Shown here piece by piece: positions 51,105 through 60,048 of a stretch of DNA of 64,000 bases. Each line of letters starts with the position of its first letter. The first letter of the stretch is position 1. Both the position numbers and the translations under genes were made by a program. Under the pieces are notes generated by a model. That model made no database searches and was not told where the DNA came from. It worked only from the letters and a program-made list of their open reading frames with translations. This stretch comes from Mycobacterium fragae (GTDB lineage: Bacteria > Actinomycetota > Actinomycetes > Mycobacteriales > Mycobacteriaceae), in assembly GCF_002102185.1 (NCBI RefSeq), contig NZ_LQOW01000027.1, forward strand, positions 45,530-109,529, written 5' to 3'.

Positions 51105-52630
51105 ACCGAATACTTCTCGACCAGTTCGTTCTTGAACAGCTTGCCGGTGTCGGTGCGCGGCAGCTGCGCTTCGAACGAGATCGACCGCGGGCACTTGTAG
51201 TGCGCCAAGCGGTCTCGCAGCCAGCCGAGCAGCTCGTCGGCGAATTCGTCGGTGGCGTCCGCCGGGTCGACGGTCTGCACCACCGCCTTGACGCTCTGAC
51301 CCATCTCCTCATCGGGAATGCCGAACACCGCCGCGTCGAGCACCTTCGGATGAGTGACCAGGAGGTTCTCGGCCTCCTGCGGATAGATGTTGACCCCACC
51401 GGAAATGATCATGTGGTGACGGCGATCAGTCAGGTATAGGTAGCCCTCGTCGTCGACATAGCCGATGTCGCCGACAGTCGCCCAACCGTGTTTGTCATGG
51501 GAGGCCGCGGTTTTCGCCGCGTCGTTGAGGTACTCGAAAGCGAATCCGCCCTCGAAGTAGATCTCCCCCGGCTGGCCTGGCGGCAGCTCGTTGCCGTCCT
51601 CGTCGAGGATGTGTAGCTGGCACATCATCGGCTTTCCGACCGAGCCAGGATGCGCCAGCCACTCCTCGGCGCTGATCAACGTGGACCCGATGGCTTCCGA
51701 GGAAGCGTAGTACTCGTCGACGATCGGCCCCCACCAGTCGATCATCTGCTTCTTGATCTCGACCGGGCAGGGAGCGGCCGCGTGCATCACCCGCTGCAGG
51801 CTGGAAAGGTCATACGAATTACGCACTGACTCGGGAAGTTTCAGCATCCGGGTAAACATGGCCGGGACGAACTGCCCATGTGTGACCCGGTGGCGCTGGA
51901 TGGCATCAAGGCAGCCCTCGGGATCGAACTTCTCCATGACGACCGTCGTCAAACCCGCTGCCTGAATGGTCATCGACCATACCGACGGCGCAGTGTGGTA
52001 CAGCGGCGCCGGACTCAGGTAGACCGAGTCGGGATTCATCCAGAAGCCGACCAGCGCCGACATCATCCCCGGCGCCTCGGCCGGCGGGACGTGTGGCAGC
52101 TCTCGTTTGATGCCCTTGGGCCGACCGGTCGTGCCGGACGAGTATTGCAGCAGATCGCCCTCGAGTTCGTTGTCGATAGGTGTATCCGGCTGGTCGGCAA
52201 CGCATTCCGGGTAGCGCAGCCAACCGTCGAGATCGGCCTCTCCCTGATCGCAAGCGATCATCAGCACGTCAGGCAGGCCGGCAGGCAGATGCTCGGCCAG
52301 GTTTTCGCAAGTCTTGCGCAGCGCGGCCGAGCCGATGATCGCCTTCGCCGAGCTGTTGTCGACGATGTAGGCCGCCTCGGGCGCGGTCAGATGAGTGTTG
52401 ATCGGCACGTAGTACAGTCCGCTGCGCCGGGCAGCCCACATGACCGCATGGATGTGCTCGTTGTTTTCCATCAAAATCGCGACGGCGTCGCCTTCAGCCA
52501 GACCGGCCCTCCGGAAGTAGTGCGCTAGCCGGTTGGCGCGGGCTTCCAGATCCTCGAACGTGACCACCGTCCCGGACGGATAGAGAATGACAGCGGGCTT
52601 GTCAGCGCCGAGATGCTCGCGGATCTGCAT
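51101..52630 (-). CDS. fadD4: Acyl-CoA synthetase FadD4-like
   Basis: 509 residues; Rv0214 FadD4 by position next to Rv0215c (537 residues there). ATP loop: LQYSSGTTGRPKGIKREL; A5: EYYASSEAIGST; A7/A8: WATVGDIGYVDDEGYLYLTDRR followed by ISGGVNIYPQE; A10 lysine in LPRTDTGKLFK. Motif KxELVEKY ends the protein. ATG 52630. Activates a carboxylic acid (fatty or sterol-derived) as CoA ester. Operon with the downstream crotonase by 4-base overlap. Confidence 0.88.
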   Translation of the reverse strand: MQIREHLGADKPAVILYPSGTVVTFEDLEARANRLAHYFRRAGLAEGDAVAILMENNEHIHAVMWAARRSGLYYVPINTHLTAPEAAYIVDNSSAKAIIGSAALRKTCENLAEHLPAGLPDVLMIACDQGEADLDGWLRYPECVADQPDTPIDNELEGDLLQYSSGTTGRPKGIKRELPHVPPAEAPGMMSALVGFWMNPDSVYLSPAPLYHTAPSVWSMTIQAAGLTTVVMEKFDPEGCLDAIQRHRVTHGQFVPAMFTRMLKLPESVRNSYDLSSLQRVMHAAAPCPVEIKKQMIDWWGPIVDEYYASSEAIGSTLISAEEWLAHPGSVGKPMMCQLHILDEDGNELPPGQPGEIYFEGGFAFEYLNDAAKTAASHDKHGWATVGDIGYVDDEGYLYLTDRRHHMIISGGVNIYPQEAENLLVTHPKVLDAAVFGIPDEEMGQSVKAVVQTVDPADATDEFADELLGWLRDRLAHYKCPRSISFEAQLPRTDTGKLFKNELVEKYSV

Positions 52631-52664
52631 GCGCAGACTGTACCGCCGCCAAACTTGACACGTG

Positions 52665-53948
52665 TCAAGGGGTCGCGTGACTGGCGGCTAACTGGTGCGG
52701 ATGCCCGCCGTGCAGCTTGGCCCGACCGGCGAACGGCGCCAACAGAGTTGGCACCAGGTGGCGGCGATTGCGCACAAGCGCCACCGCGGCCACGGCCGCA
52801 TAGGCCGCGCTGAGCAGCATCCGGCCCTCGGTCGAGGTGATCGGGAATTGCAGCAGGAACAGCCCGAGCAGCATCCATGCCGCCCAGCGGTGGAACCGCA
52901 GGCCGAGTAGCAGGGCCACGCCCATCATGGTCTGCACGGCGGTGAGCACCATTTCCTCGATCTGGCGGCCGTCCAGCTGTAGCGACGTGCCGCCACCGCC
53001 GAGCACAAACGCCACCGGCAACGAGCCCACCAGCAACGTCCATTGGTTCACCTTCGACGAGATCAACGTCGCGATCGCGACCGCGCCCTTGCCCCGCGCG
53101 GCGAAGATGATCGCGATGATGAACTCCGGCGCCTCCGACGCCAGCGGGGCCAGCCACTGCACCAGGAGGAAGCGGTCGATACCGAGCTGGACTCCGGCGT
53201 CGATCAGGTTCTCGGCGAACGGTTTTGCGCATGCCACGATCACCGACGCAGCGCCGACGAACAGCGCCGCCACCGCGATGCGGCGAACCCGGTCGGGAAG
53301 TGCGCCCAGTGCCGCGGCGGTGCCGACCAGCTCGGGCTCCTCGACGTCGCCGCGGCTCAGCTTGTACAGGTAGAAACCGAACCAGGCCAGCAGTGCCACG
53401 CCGAAGACGAGGTGGATGCGGCCGGTCGCCGGTACGACGAACGCGACGATGCCGGCGATCATCAGAAAACCGACCTCCACTCGGTTGCTGGCGTCCAGCA
53501 CGAGTTCGCGGACCTTACCGCCGCCGGTCTTGCGCGCCACCAGCATGCTGACCAGCACGACGACCGGCCACCCGATGCCCATCAGCAGCCTGTTCGATCC
53601 GGTCATGTTCGCGGCGGCGTACTGGGTGTAAGCGGGGGTATGGCCGGCGGCGAAGGCGTAATAGAGGTCCACCGCGTATTCGGGCAGAACGGCGATGACG
53701 CCCAGCACGGCGATCGCCATGCCGCCGGACACGTCGAGCTGGGCTGCCTCGGCGGCCCAGGCCAGCAGGAAGCTGGCCGCCACGACAGCCGCCCCGTACA
53801 CGATCAAGCCGAGAACCGGAGTGAGGTGCAGGCCGGCGACGAGCACCACCAGGGCCGGGCAGATGATGGCGCCGGTGATGGACAGCGAGCGGATCAGCGT
53901 CCGCGACGGCACGGCTGAGGGAACGAGCCGGGGCAGCGTGCTCGTCAT
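52665..53948 (-). CDS. Cation/Ca2+ exchanger (CaCA superfamily)
   Basis: 427-residue membrane antiporter with about 11 hydrophobic helices. The two inverted alpha-repeats are visible: GVIAVLPEYAVDLYYA (first, acidic Glu) and LAPLASEAPEFIIAIIFAARG (second, PxSEAPEF). Family members swap Ca2+ or other cations for H+ or Na+. The basic C-terminal tail is cytosolic. ATG 53948; a strong palindrome at 54020-54037 lies 72 bases upstream. It replaces the genes found between pckA and fadD4 in M. tuberculosis as I recall them. Confidence 0.88.
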   Translation of the reverse strand: MTSTLPRLVPSAVPSRTLIRSLSITGAIICPALVVLVAGLHLTPVLGLIVYGAAVVAASFLLAWAAEAAQLDVSGGMAIAVLGVIAVLPEYAVDLYYAFAAGHTPAYTQYAAANMTGSNRLLMGIGWPVVVLVSMLVARKTGGGKVRELVLDASNRVEVGFLMIAGIVAFVVPATGRIHLVFGVALLAWFGFYLYKLSRGDVEEPELVGTAAALGALPDRVRRIAVAALFVGAASVIVACAKPFAENLIDAGVQLGIDRFLLVQWLAPLASEAPEFIIAIIFAARGKGAVAIATLISSKVNQWTLLVGSLPVAFVLGGGGTSLQLDGRQIEEMVLTAVQTMMGVALLLGLRFHRWAAWMLLGLFLLQFPITSTEGRMLLSAAYAAVAAVALVRNRRHLVPTLLAPFAGRAKLHGGHPHQLAASHATP

Positions 53949-54019
53949 GGTCCCCCTTCAGTCGTCTGCACCGTTGAAGCTGAAGGTACCCACTTGAGCG
54001 GCATCCAGCAACATAGCCT

Positions 54020-54037
54020 GTCTACTAAAAAGTAGAC
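54020..54037. promoter_or_regulatory. Palindrome upstream of the cation exchanger
   Basis: GTCTACTAAAAAGTAGAC: perfect 7-bp arms around AAAA, in the 175-base gap between pckA and the exchanger gene, 72 bases upstream of the exchanger start. An outer pair CCAGCAA (54005-54011) and TTGCTGG (54053-54059) nearly encloses it. It suits a dimeric repressor for the exchanger; a terminator hairpin for pckA is the alternative, but no T-run follows on the minus strand. Confidence 0.55.
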
Positions 54038-54082
54038 GATAGCAACTCAAATTTGCTGGTCAGACTCGTCGCAAACGAGGAT

Positions 54083-54103
54083 TCGGTAAGCCGATGTTAC
54101 CGA
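54083..54103 (-). terminator. Hairpin downstream of pckA
   Basis: TCGGTAA (54083-54089) pairs with TTACCGA (54097-54103) across a 7-base loop, about 20 bases past the pckA stop. There is no T-run on the minus strand, as is common for mycobacterial terminators. Function inferred from position only. Confidence 0.4.
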
Positions 54104-54123
54104 TTCGGCTACCCTGGACGCGA

Positions 54124-55953
54124 CTAGTCGGCCTCGGCCAGCCGGTGCTTGAGCGCGTCGAACTCGTCCTTGACGCCGGTCGGCAGCGTTTCGCCGACGA
54201 ACTCGAACCACTCCTCGATCATCGGCAGTTCCTGGCGCCATTCGCTCGCGTCGACGGCCAAGGCCTTGTCCACGTCGGCGGGCTCGACGTCCAGACCGTC
54301 CAGGTTGATGTCCTCGGCAGAGGGAACAATGCCGATTGCAGTGTCCCGGCCGCCGGCCGTGCCCTCGATGCGGTCGATGATCCACTTCAGCACCCGGCTG
54401 TTCTCGCCGAAGCCCGGCCACAGGAATTTGCCGTCCTCGCCGCGGCGGAACCAGTTGACGAAGAACACCTTCGGCAGCTTGGACTCGTCGGAGTTCTTGC
54501 CCAGGTCGAGCCAATGCTGGAAGTAGTCGCCGACGTTGTAGCCGCAGAACGGCAGCATGGCCATCGGGTCACGGCGCACGGTGCCGACCTTGCCCTCGGC
54601 GGCCGCCGTCTGTTCACTGCCCATCGTCGCGCCCATGAACACCCCGTGCTGCCAGTCACGGGCCTGCGTCACCAGCGGCACGGTGGTCTTGCGGCGGGCG
54701 CCGAACAGGATTGCCGAAATCGGCACACCCTGCGGATCGTCCCACTCGGGTGCCAGGATCGGGCACTGCGACATCGGTGTGCAGTAGCGCGAATTGGGAT
54801 GCGCGGCTTTGGTTTCCGTCTCGCGAATAATCCAGTCCTGACCCTTCCAGTCGATCAGGTGATCCGGTTCGCCCTCCAGTCCTTCCCACCACACGTCGTT
54901 GTCGTCGGTCAGCGCGACGTTGGTGAACACCGTGTTGCCCGCGGCGATGGTGCGCATGGCGTTGGGGTTGGACTTCCAGTTGGTGCCCGGCGCGACCCCG
55001 AAGAAGCCGGCCTCCGGGTTGACCGCGTAGAGCCTGCCGTCCTTGCCGAACCGCATCCAGGCGATGTCGTCGCCGAGCGTTTCGGCGCGCCAGCCCGGGA
55101 TCGTCGGCTGGATCATCGCCAGGTTGGTCTTGCCGCACGCCGACGGGAACGCCGCCGCGATGTAGTACGCCTTGTTCTCCGGTGAGATCAGCTTGAGGAT
55201 CAGCATGTGCTCGGCCAGCCAGCCCTCGTCGTGGGCCATCGCCGAGGCGATCCGCAGCGAGTAGCACTTTTTGCCCAGCAGCGCGTTGCCGCCGTAACCC
55301 GAGCCATAGCTCCAGATTTCGCGGGTTTCCGGGAAGTGGGTGATGTATTTGGTGTCATTGCACGGCCAGGGCACGTCCTTTTGGCCCGGCTCCAGCGGAG
55401 CGCCGACCGAATGCAGGCACTTGACGAAAAACCCGTCGTCGCCGAGCTTCTCCAGCGCGGCCTTGCCCATCCGGGTCATCACCTTCATCGAGACGACGAC
55501 ATATTCGGAGTCGGTGATCTCGACGCCCAGCTTGGGGTCCTCGGCGCCCAGCGGGCCCATGCAGAACGGCACCACCCACATGGTGCGGCCCCGCATGCAT
55601 CCGCGGTACAGGTCGGTCATGATCGAGCGCATCTCGGCCGGCTCCATCCAGTTGTTGGTCGGACCGGCGCCGCTTTCTTTCTCCGTGCAGATGAACGTGC
55701 GGGACTCGACGCGCGCGACGTCGGAGGGGTCGGAAAGCGCGAGGTAGGAGTTGGGGTGCTTCTTCTCGTTCAGCTTCTTGAAGGTACCGGCCTCAACCAG
55801 CTGCTGGGCCAGCCGCTGCCACTCTTCATCGGACCCATCCGCGAACACCACCCGGTCCGGCTCGGTGAGCTCGGCGACCTCCGCCACCCAGGACAGCAGG
55901 CCCTGGTGGTTTGTCGGCGCGGTATCCAGACCGGGAACGGTCGCTGACGTCAT
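54124..55953 (-). CDS. pckA: Phosphoenolpyruvate carboxykinase (GTP)
   Basis: 609 residues (Rv0211 has 606). Converts oxaloacetate and GTP to phosphoenolpyruvate, the first step of gluconeogenesis and essential when growing on fatty acids or cholesterol. Seen: the P-loop [12 protein letters not shown], substrate region [19 protein letters not shown] and [15 protein letters not shown], metal-site [12 protein letters not shown], and the C-terminal GTP site [17 protein letters not shown] 55953 is chosen because AGGA lies 7 bases upstream (55961-55965); ATG 55968 would precede that site. The 124 bases upstream (55954-56077) should hold its promoter. Confidence 0.96.
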   Translation of the reverse strand: MTSATVPGLDTAPTNHQGLLSWVAEVAELTEPDRVVFADGSDEEWQRLAQQLVEAGTFKKLNEKKHPNSYLALSDPSDVARVESRTFICTEKESGAGPTNNWMEPAEMRSIMTDLYRGCMRGRTMWVVPFCMGPLGAEDPKLGVEITDSEYVVVSMKVMTRMGKAALEKLGDDGFFVKCLHSVGAPLEPGQKDVPWPCNDTKYITHFPETREIWSYGSGYGGNALLGKKCYSLRIASAMAHDEGWLAEHMLILKLISPENKAYYIAAAFPSACGKTNLAMIQPTIPGWRAETLGDDIAWMRFGKDGRLYAVNPEAGFFGVAPGTNWKSNPNAMRTIAAGNTVFTNVALTDDNDVWWEGLEGEPDHLIDWKGQDWIIRETETKAAHPNSRYCTPMSQCPILAPEWDDPQGVPISAILFGARRKTTVPLVTQARDWQHGVFMGATMGSEQTAAAEGKVGTVRRDPMAMLPFCGYNVGDYFQHWLDLGKNSDESKLPKVFFVNWFRRGEDGKFLWPGFGENSRVLKWIIDRIEGTAGGRDTAIGIVPSAEDINLDGLDVEPADVDKALAVDASEWRQELPMIEEWFEFVGETLPTGVKDEFDALKHRLAEAD

Positions 55954-56077
55954 CGAAATCTCCTGCATCCCTGTGTACGTTTTTGCTCGGCTAATCTTCG
56001 GTAGTCCTTAACACAGGTTATCGCGGGTCGTATACCCAAAGGGCTCGGGCGTGTATCAGCTCACTCACAGGAACGAT

Positions 56078-57598
56078 TCAGATCGCCTCATCTGCCACAG
56101 CTGACGCCGTCTCGGTTGGGCGCTCGCCGCGGTCGGTTTCGGATTCCGTCGGTTCCGCCGGTTCACCGAGCTCGGCCCGCACCGCCTCGAGTGCGGCCTG
56201 CAGTGTCGGCATCTCCCTGGCCCGCAGTGCCGCGGCCCGCGCCCCGACGGCGGCATGCTCACGCAGCTCGGTGTCGATGGCTCTGATCTGCTCGGCGGCC
56301 CGCGCGCTCTCGGTCTCGTCTTGCTCGCTCAGAGCGGCGGACAGCGACGACTCGGCAGCCAGCACTCGTGTCGCGACCACCTGCTCGAGCGCGGACCGCA
56401 ATGACGCGGTCGCCTCACCCGCCCAGCGGTCGAGCACTGCCCGATCGCGCAGCAGCCCGCGGGTGCCGACCACCCAAACGGTGACCGCCAGCCCGATCGC
56501 CACGCAGGCCACAACTCCGGCAACGGTCAGCCCGGGGGCCAGATCGGCGACCAACCGGCTGAGCGTCAATGCCACGCCGAGCCCGAAACCGGCGCCCACC
56601 AGCATCATCAGCCGGGTTTCCAGCCGCCGTGATTTCAGCGGTGGAGCGGGGATGTCGATTTTGGGCAGTGCGGCGGGGGCGGGCGGGTCGACGGCAAGTC
56701 CGAGCACCTGCGCGACGTCCGCCAGATGCGCCGCGCTGCCCTGGTCCACCTCGGCGACCACTTCATCGATGCGACCGCGCGCGTAGGCCTCGAACGCCGG
56801 CAGCTTGCGCCGGGTCAGGGCGGCCGTGTCCTCCTGCAGCTCGGAGCGCACCGAGGCGCAGCGGTTGCGGGCGAAGTAGGAGAGCTGAACTCGGGCCTGC
56901 TGGATTTGGCTCCGCAGCGCGATGGTGCGCTCAGATTTGGCCAGCCGTCGCTGCCGCAGCACGCTGCTGCGCTGCTCACCCAGCGCCTCGATCCGCGCCT
57001 GGCGTCCGGCCCCCTCCGCGTCACGGTTGTACCGGTCCGCGACGGTTTGTAATCGGGATTCCCACGCCCGCAACCTATTTCGTCGTGCGATGTCCGGGTC
57101 ACCGAGTTGTTCTCCGATAACGGCGATCAGGTCGTCGACGCGTGGTTCGCCCCGTTCTGGCATGGCCGCGACGCCCACCCAGGGCACATCCCGGTAGCGC
57201 GGCGCGTGTGCCTCCAGGGCCTCGCGGTCGGCGCTGAGCACGTCGCGCCAGTTGCGATGTATGTCGATCTTGGACACAACGCCGATGACGACGTCGGTGT
57301 CGGCGGTTGCGGCATCGAGCAGCACGCAGTCGGAGCCGGTCAGCGGGGCGGTCGCGGAGACGACGAACACCACCGCCATGGGTGCTTCGCCGGCCGGCAG
57401 ATCCGTCGACTCCACGAAGGTGTGGTCGGGCAGTCGGTCACGCAACGCGTTGAGCACCCCGGTGACCCCGGCCAGCCAGGGACCGGTTACCAGCACCACA
57501 TCTCGACGCTGAATGATCGGCGCGTCCAGTCGAGGTCCGATCGACCCGACCAGTGCGTCCACGCCGGCGACCGGGTCGTCCTGCGCTTTGTCGCTCAC
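56078..57598 (-). CDS. Dynamin-like protein, Rv0210-like, with degenerate P-loop
   Basis: 506 residues (Rv0210 has 492). N-terminal GTPase-like domain, a long charged coiled-coil region (about 180-330), two adjacent membrane helices (about 340-390) and a second helical region, the plan of bacterial dynamin-like membrane-remodelling proteins. The G1 loop reads GPWLAGVT, so the invariant Lys is Val; the G4-like motif SKID remains. Nucleotide binding may be lost or depend on its partner. Acidic C-terminal tail. Its ATG overlaps the stop of Rv0209 by 4 bases, so the two proteins are made together. Confidence 0.82.
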   Translation of the reverse strand: MSDKAQDDPVAGVDALVGSIGPRLDAPIIQRRDVVLVTGPWLAGVTGVLNALRDRLPDHTFVESTDLPAGEAPMAVVFVVSATAPLTGSDCVLLDAATADTDVVIGVVSKIDIHRNWRDVLSADREALEAHAPRYRDVPWVGVAAMPERGEPRVDDLIAVIGEQLGDPDIARRNRLRAWESRLQTVADRYNRDAEGAGRQARIEALGEQRSSVLRQRRLAKSERTIALRSQIQQARVQLSYFARNRCASVRSELQEDTAALTRRKLPAFEAYARGRIDEVVAEVDQGSAAHLADVAQVLGLAVDPPAPAALPKIDIPAPPLKSRRLETRLMMLVGAGFGLGVALTLSRLVADLAPGLTVAGVVACVAIGLAVTVWVVGTRGLLRDRAVLDRWAGEATASLRSALEQVVATRVLAAESSLSAALSEQDETESARAAEQIRAIDTELREHAAVGARAAALRAREMPTLQAALEAVRAELGEPAEPTESETDRGERPTETASAVADEAI

Positions 57599-58557
57599 GC
57601 TGTTCCCCCGACCTTCGACCAGAGCCGTAACGAACCCCTGACGATATCCGCGCTGCAGGCGCGGTGTAGGCCCGCCACCGGCTCCCGGTCATAACGTTGC
57701 CAGCTCACCGCGCGGCGCAGACACGCGTCGGCATCGTCGCTGCGGTCGACCGGCATGCCGGCCGCCTCGACCACGTCCACCGCGGCCGCCATCCGGGCAA
57801 GCACGGTCTCCTCGCGAGATAGAAATTCGCCGGCCCGCCGGTCCGTCACGGCCAGCGTCGCCAAGTCGGCGGTGGCATCCAGCACGCGGCGGTAATACAC
57901 CTGAGCGCCGACGGCACCGATCTTCTGGACGACCCGGTCGATGCCGCTGAGGTGACACAGCAGGGTGCGCGTCTCGGCGGGCGTCGCGCCCCGCCTGATC
58001 GCCGCGATGGCCGCAGCGATGCCGAACAGGTCGAGCGCGCCGACCAGCCGGCGCCGAACCTCGACCGGCACCGGATGCTCGCCCGCGACAAAGCTGTCCG
58101 GCGAGTCCAGGTCGGCCGGCCGGACGGACAGCGCCTGCAGCGCAGCCCACATGGTGTCGTCCAACGGCTCGTCGAGTGCAGCGACGGCGAGTAAGCCCAC
58201 CACGGGCTCGGCGGCGACCCCGTCGAGCGCGGCGCCCGAGACGCCCGTCAGATCCGCCTTGTTCAGCACCACCAACACCGGTTGCGATGCCGCCGCGATG
58301 GCGTCGCGATCCTCGGGTTTGACCACTTCAGCGATGACGTAGACGACCAGATCGGCGTCCGGTGACGTCGTCACCGTGATGCCGAGCCGATCCAACGCAT
58401 GCGCGAGGGTGCTGCGGCCCACCCCGCGACGTCCCGCTACCGCCACGTGCAGCGGCGCGCCGAGCCGATCGGCGATCGCCGCCCAGCGCGGATCTGCGAC
58501 CTCGGCGGCGAATCGGTCCAGCTCATCGGCGAAAACCCGATATCCGTGTCCGCTCAT
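57595..58557 (-). CDS. GTPase-like partner of the dynamin-like protein, Rv0209-like
   Basis: 320 residues (Rv0209 has 361). Small-GTPase-like N-terminal half: G1 loop VAGRRGVGRSTLAHAL has Arg for the usual Lys, the G4 motif LNKADL is intact. The C-terminal half is helical without membrane spans. ATG 58557. Bacterial dynamins often occur as two adjacent subunits; here both have a changed P-loop Lys, which is unusual. First gene of the Rv0209-Rv0210 operon; pckA follows on the same strand after 124 bases. The tnpB element lies just upstream of it. Confidence 0.8.
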   Translation of the reverse strand: MSGHGYRVFADELDRFAAEVADPRWAAIADRLGAPLHVAVAGRRGVGRSTLAHALDRLGITVTTSPDADLVVYVIAEVVKPEDRDAIAAASQPVLVVLNKADLTGVSGAALDGVAAEPVVGLLAVAALDEPLDDTMWAALQALSVRPADLDSPDSFVAGEHPVPVEVRRRLVGALDLFGIAAAIAAIRRGATPAETRTLLCHLSGIDRVVQKIGAVGAQVYYRRVLDATADLATLAVTDRRAGEFLSREETVLARMAAAVDVVEAAGMPVDRSDDADACLRRAVSWQRYDREPVAGLHRACSADIVRGSLRLWSKVGGTA

Positions 58558-58670
58558 CTGAACTCCTCCGGAGGGATACGCCGGAATTTATTCGCGGGAG
58601 GAACGCCGATCCTGATGTGCGCTGGCGTGTGACGGCCGTTGGTGTCGGTCGCGGCGGCTACTTTGCGGTT

Positions 58671-59855
58671 ATGTCTCGGTTTCGGTTGTTGCCAACACCG
58701 GCTCAGCAGGTGGTGTTGGTGGAGCATTGCCGGCATGCCCGGTTTGTGTGGAATTTGGCCGTCGAGCAGCATCAGTTGTGGCAGCCAGGCCGTCGCGCCC
58801 CGGGGTATAACACGCAGTGCGCGCAGTTGACGGAGATCCGCGCCGAATACGACTGGCTGGCGGCCGGATCGCAAACCGTGCAGCAGCAAGCGCTGCGCGA
58901 CTTCACCCATGCCATGCGGAACTTCTTCGCCGGAACCCATCGCCGCCCGTCGTGGCGCAAGGCCGGCGTACATGAAGGCTTCCGCCAGGTCGGGGTCAAG
59001 CCGCGCCACATCGAGAAGGTCAACCGCCGCTATGGCCGAGTGTGGGTGCCCAAGGTCGGGTGGGTACGCTTCCGCTCGACTCGGGCCATCCCCGCGGGGG
59101 TCAAGTCCTACCGCATTACCTGTGATCGAGCGGGCCGGTGGCATGTCGCGTTCGCCCACATCCCCGACCCGATCCCGGGACCAGCCGACGGCAGCGTGGT
59201 CGGCATCGACCGCGGGGTGGCCATCTCGGCGGCGCTGTCCACCGGCGAGCTGCTCCACGCCCCTGGCCTGACACCCGGTGAGCGGACCCGGCTCCGCCGC
59301 CTGCAGCAACGCCTTGCGCGAGCCCAGCGTGGCTCCAACCGTCGACAGCGCACCAAGTTGGCCATCGCGCGGCTCAAAGCCCGCGAAGCCGACCGGCGAC
59401 GCGACTGGGTCGAGAAGACGACAACCGATCTGGCTCGGCGGTTCGACACCATTCGGGTGGAGGACCTCGACGTGAAAGCGATGACCCGCTCTGCGCGCGG
59501 CACCGTGGAGCAACCCGGTGTTGGGGTTGCGCAGAAGCGCGGGCTTAATCGTGCGATCAGCCTTCAAGGGTGGGGCGGGCTGGTTGCCCGACTCGACCAC
59601 AAAGCCGCGGGCCGCATCCAACGGGTCCCGGCCGCGTACACCTCGCAACGATGCTCCGCCTGTGGGCACATCGCACCCGAGAACCGCAAGAGCCAAGCGG
59701 TCTTCGCGTGTGTGGCCTGTCGCGCGGGGCCGTGCCACGCCGACGTGAACGCGGCCCGCAACATCGCCGCCGGACGGGCGGTACCAGCACAGGGAGACCT
59801 CGCCGCAGGGCGGTCTATGAACTGTGAACCTCACCCTTGTTCTCCTGCCGCATAA
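58671..59855 (+). CDS. tnpB: TnpB, RNA-guided nuclease of a lone IS200/IS605-type element
   Basis: 394 residues, complete. RuvC catalytic residues are intact: D180 in VVGIDRGV, E264 in RVEDLDV and D358 in CHADVNAARNIAAG. The zinc finger is present (C328, C331 in CSACGH; C347, C350 in CVACR). TnpB proteins cut DNA guided by an omega-RNA from the element's right end. No tnpA transposase is nearby, so the element is non-autonomous for transposition. ATG 58671 starts at the family N-terminus SRFRLLPTPAQQ. It is inserted between Rv0209 and trmB. The product may be active. Confidence 0.9.
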   Translation: MSRFRLLPTPAQQVVLVEHCRHARFVWNLAVEQHQLWQPGRRAPGYNTQCAQLTEIRAEYDWLAAGSQTVQQQALRDFTHAMRNFFAGTHRRPSWRKAGVHEGFRQVGVKPRHIEKVNRRYGRVWVPKVGWVRFRSTRAIPAGVKSYRITCDRAGRWHVAFAHIPDPIPGPADGSVVGIDRGVAISAALSTGELLHAPGLTPGERTRLRRLQQRLARAQRGSNRRQRTKLAIARLKAREADRRRDWVEKTTTDLARRFDTIRVEDLDVKAMTRSARGTVEQPGVGVAQKRGLNRAISLQGWGGLVARLDHKAAGRIQRVPAAYTSQRCSACGHIAPENRKSQAVFACVACRAGPCHADVNAARNIAAGRAVPAQGDLAAGRSMNCEPHPCSPAA

Positions 59856-59869
59856 GTAGGTAGGACCGG

Positions 59870-59907
59870 GTTGAAATCCCCGAACGCGGTCCGGGGAGGA
59901 CGTCAAA
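59870..59907 (+). ncRNA. Right-end hairpin of the TnpB element, probable 3' end of the omega-RNA
   Basis: Starting 15 bases past the tnpB stop, TCCCCG (59877-59882) pairs with CGGGGA (59892-59897), followed by GGACGTCAA. This layout (stem-loop, then a short conserved tail at the element boundary) is that of IS605-type right ends, where the RNA scaffold ends and the guide begins. The RNA 5' part would lie inside the tnpB 3' region. The guide would be the bases after about 59907. The exact boundary is inferred. Confidence 0.45.
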
Positions 59908-60048
59908 TCCCGCCCATTGTCGCCTGAAAAAAACGAACAGGGCCAAGCGCATGGTGACATCCGCGCGGTCGCGGCGCGAGCCACCACTACCACTCGAAGG
60001 CAACTGTTGGGTATCAATCTGTGCCGCCGACGGCGACATCATGGATTC

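Noticed and set aside
55954..56077. Specific promoter elements for pckA
   Set aside because: Several weak -10-like hexamers occur, but none stands out enough to place a promoter.
58554..60017. 487-codon minus-strand frame over tnpB
   Set aside because: Shadow of tnpB, whose catalytic residues and zinc finger are all in the plus frame.
59917..60048. Extended N-terminus of TrmB
   Set aside because: The extra 44 residues come from sequence next to the TnpB right end and have no counterpart in the M. tuberculosis protein.
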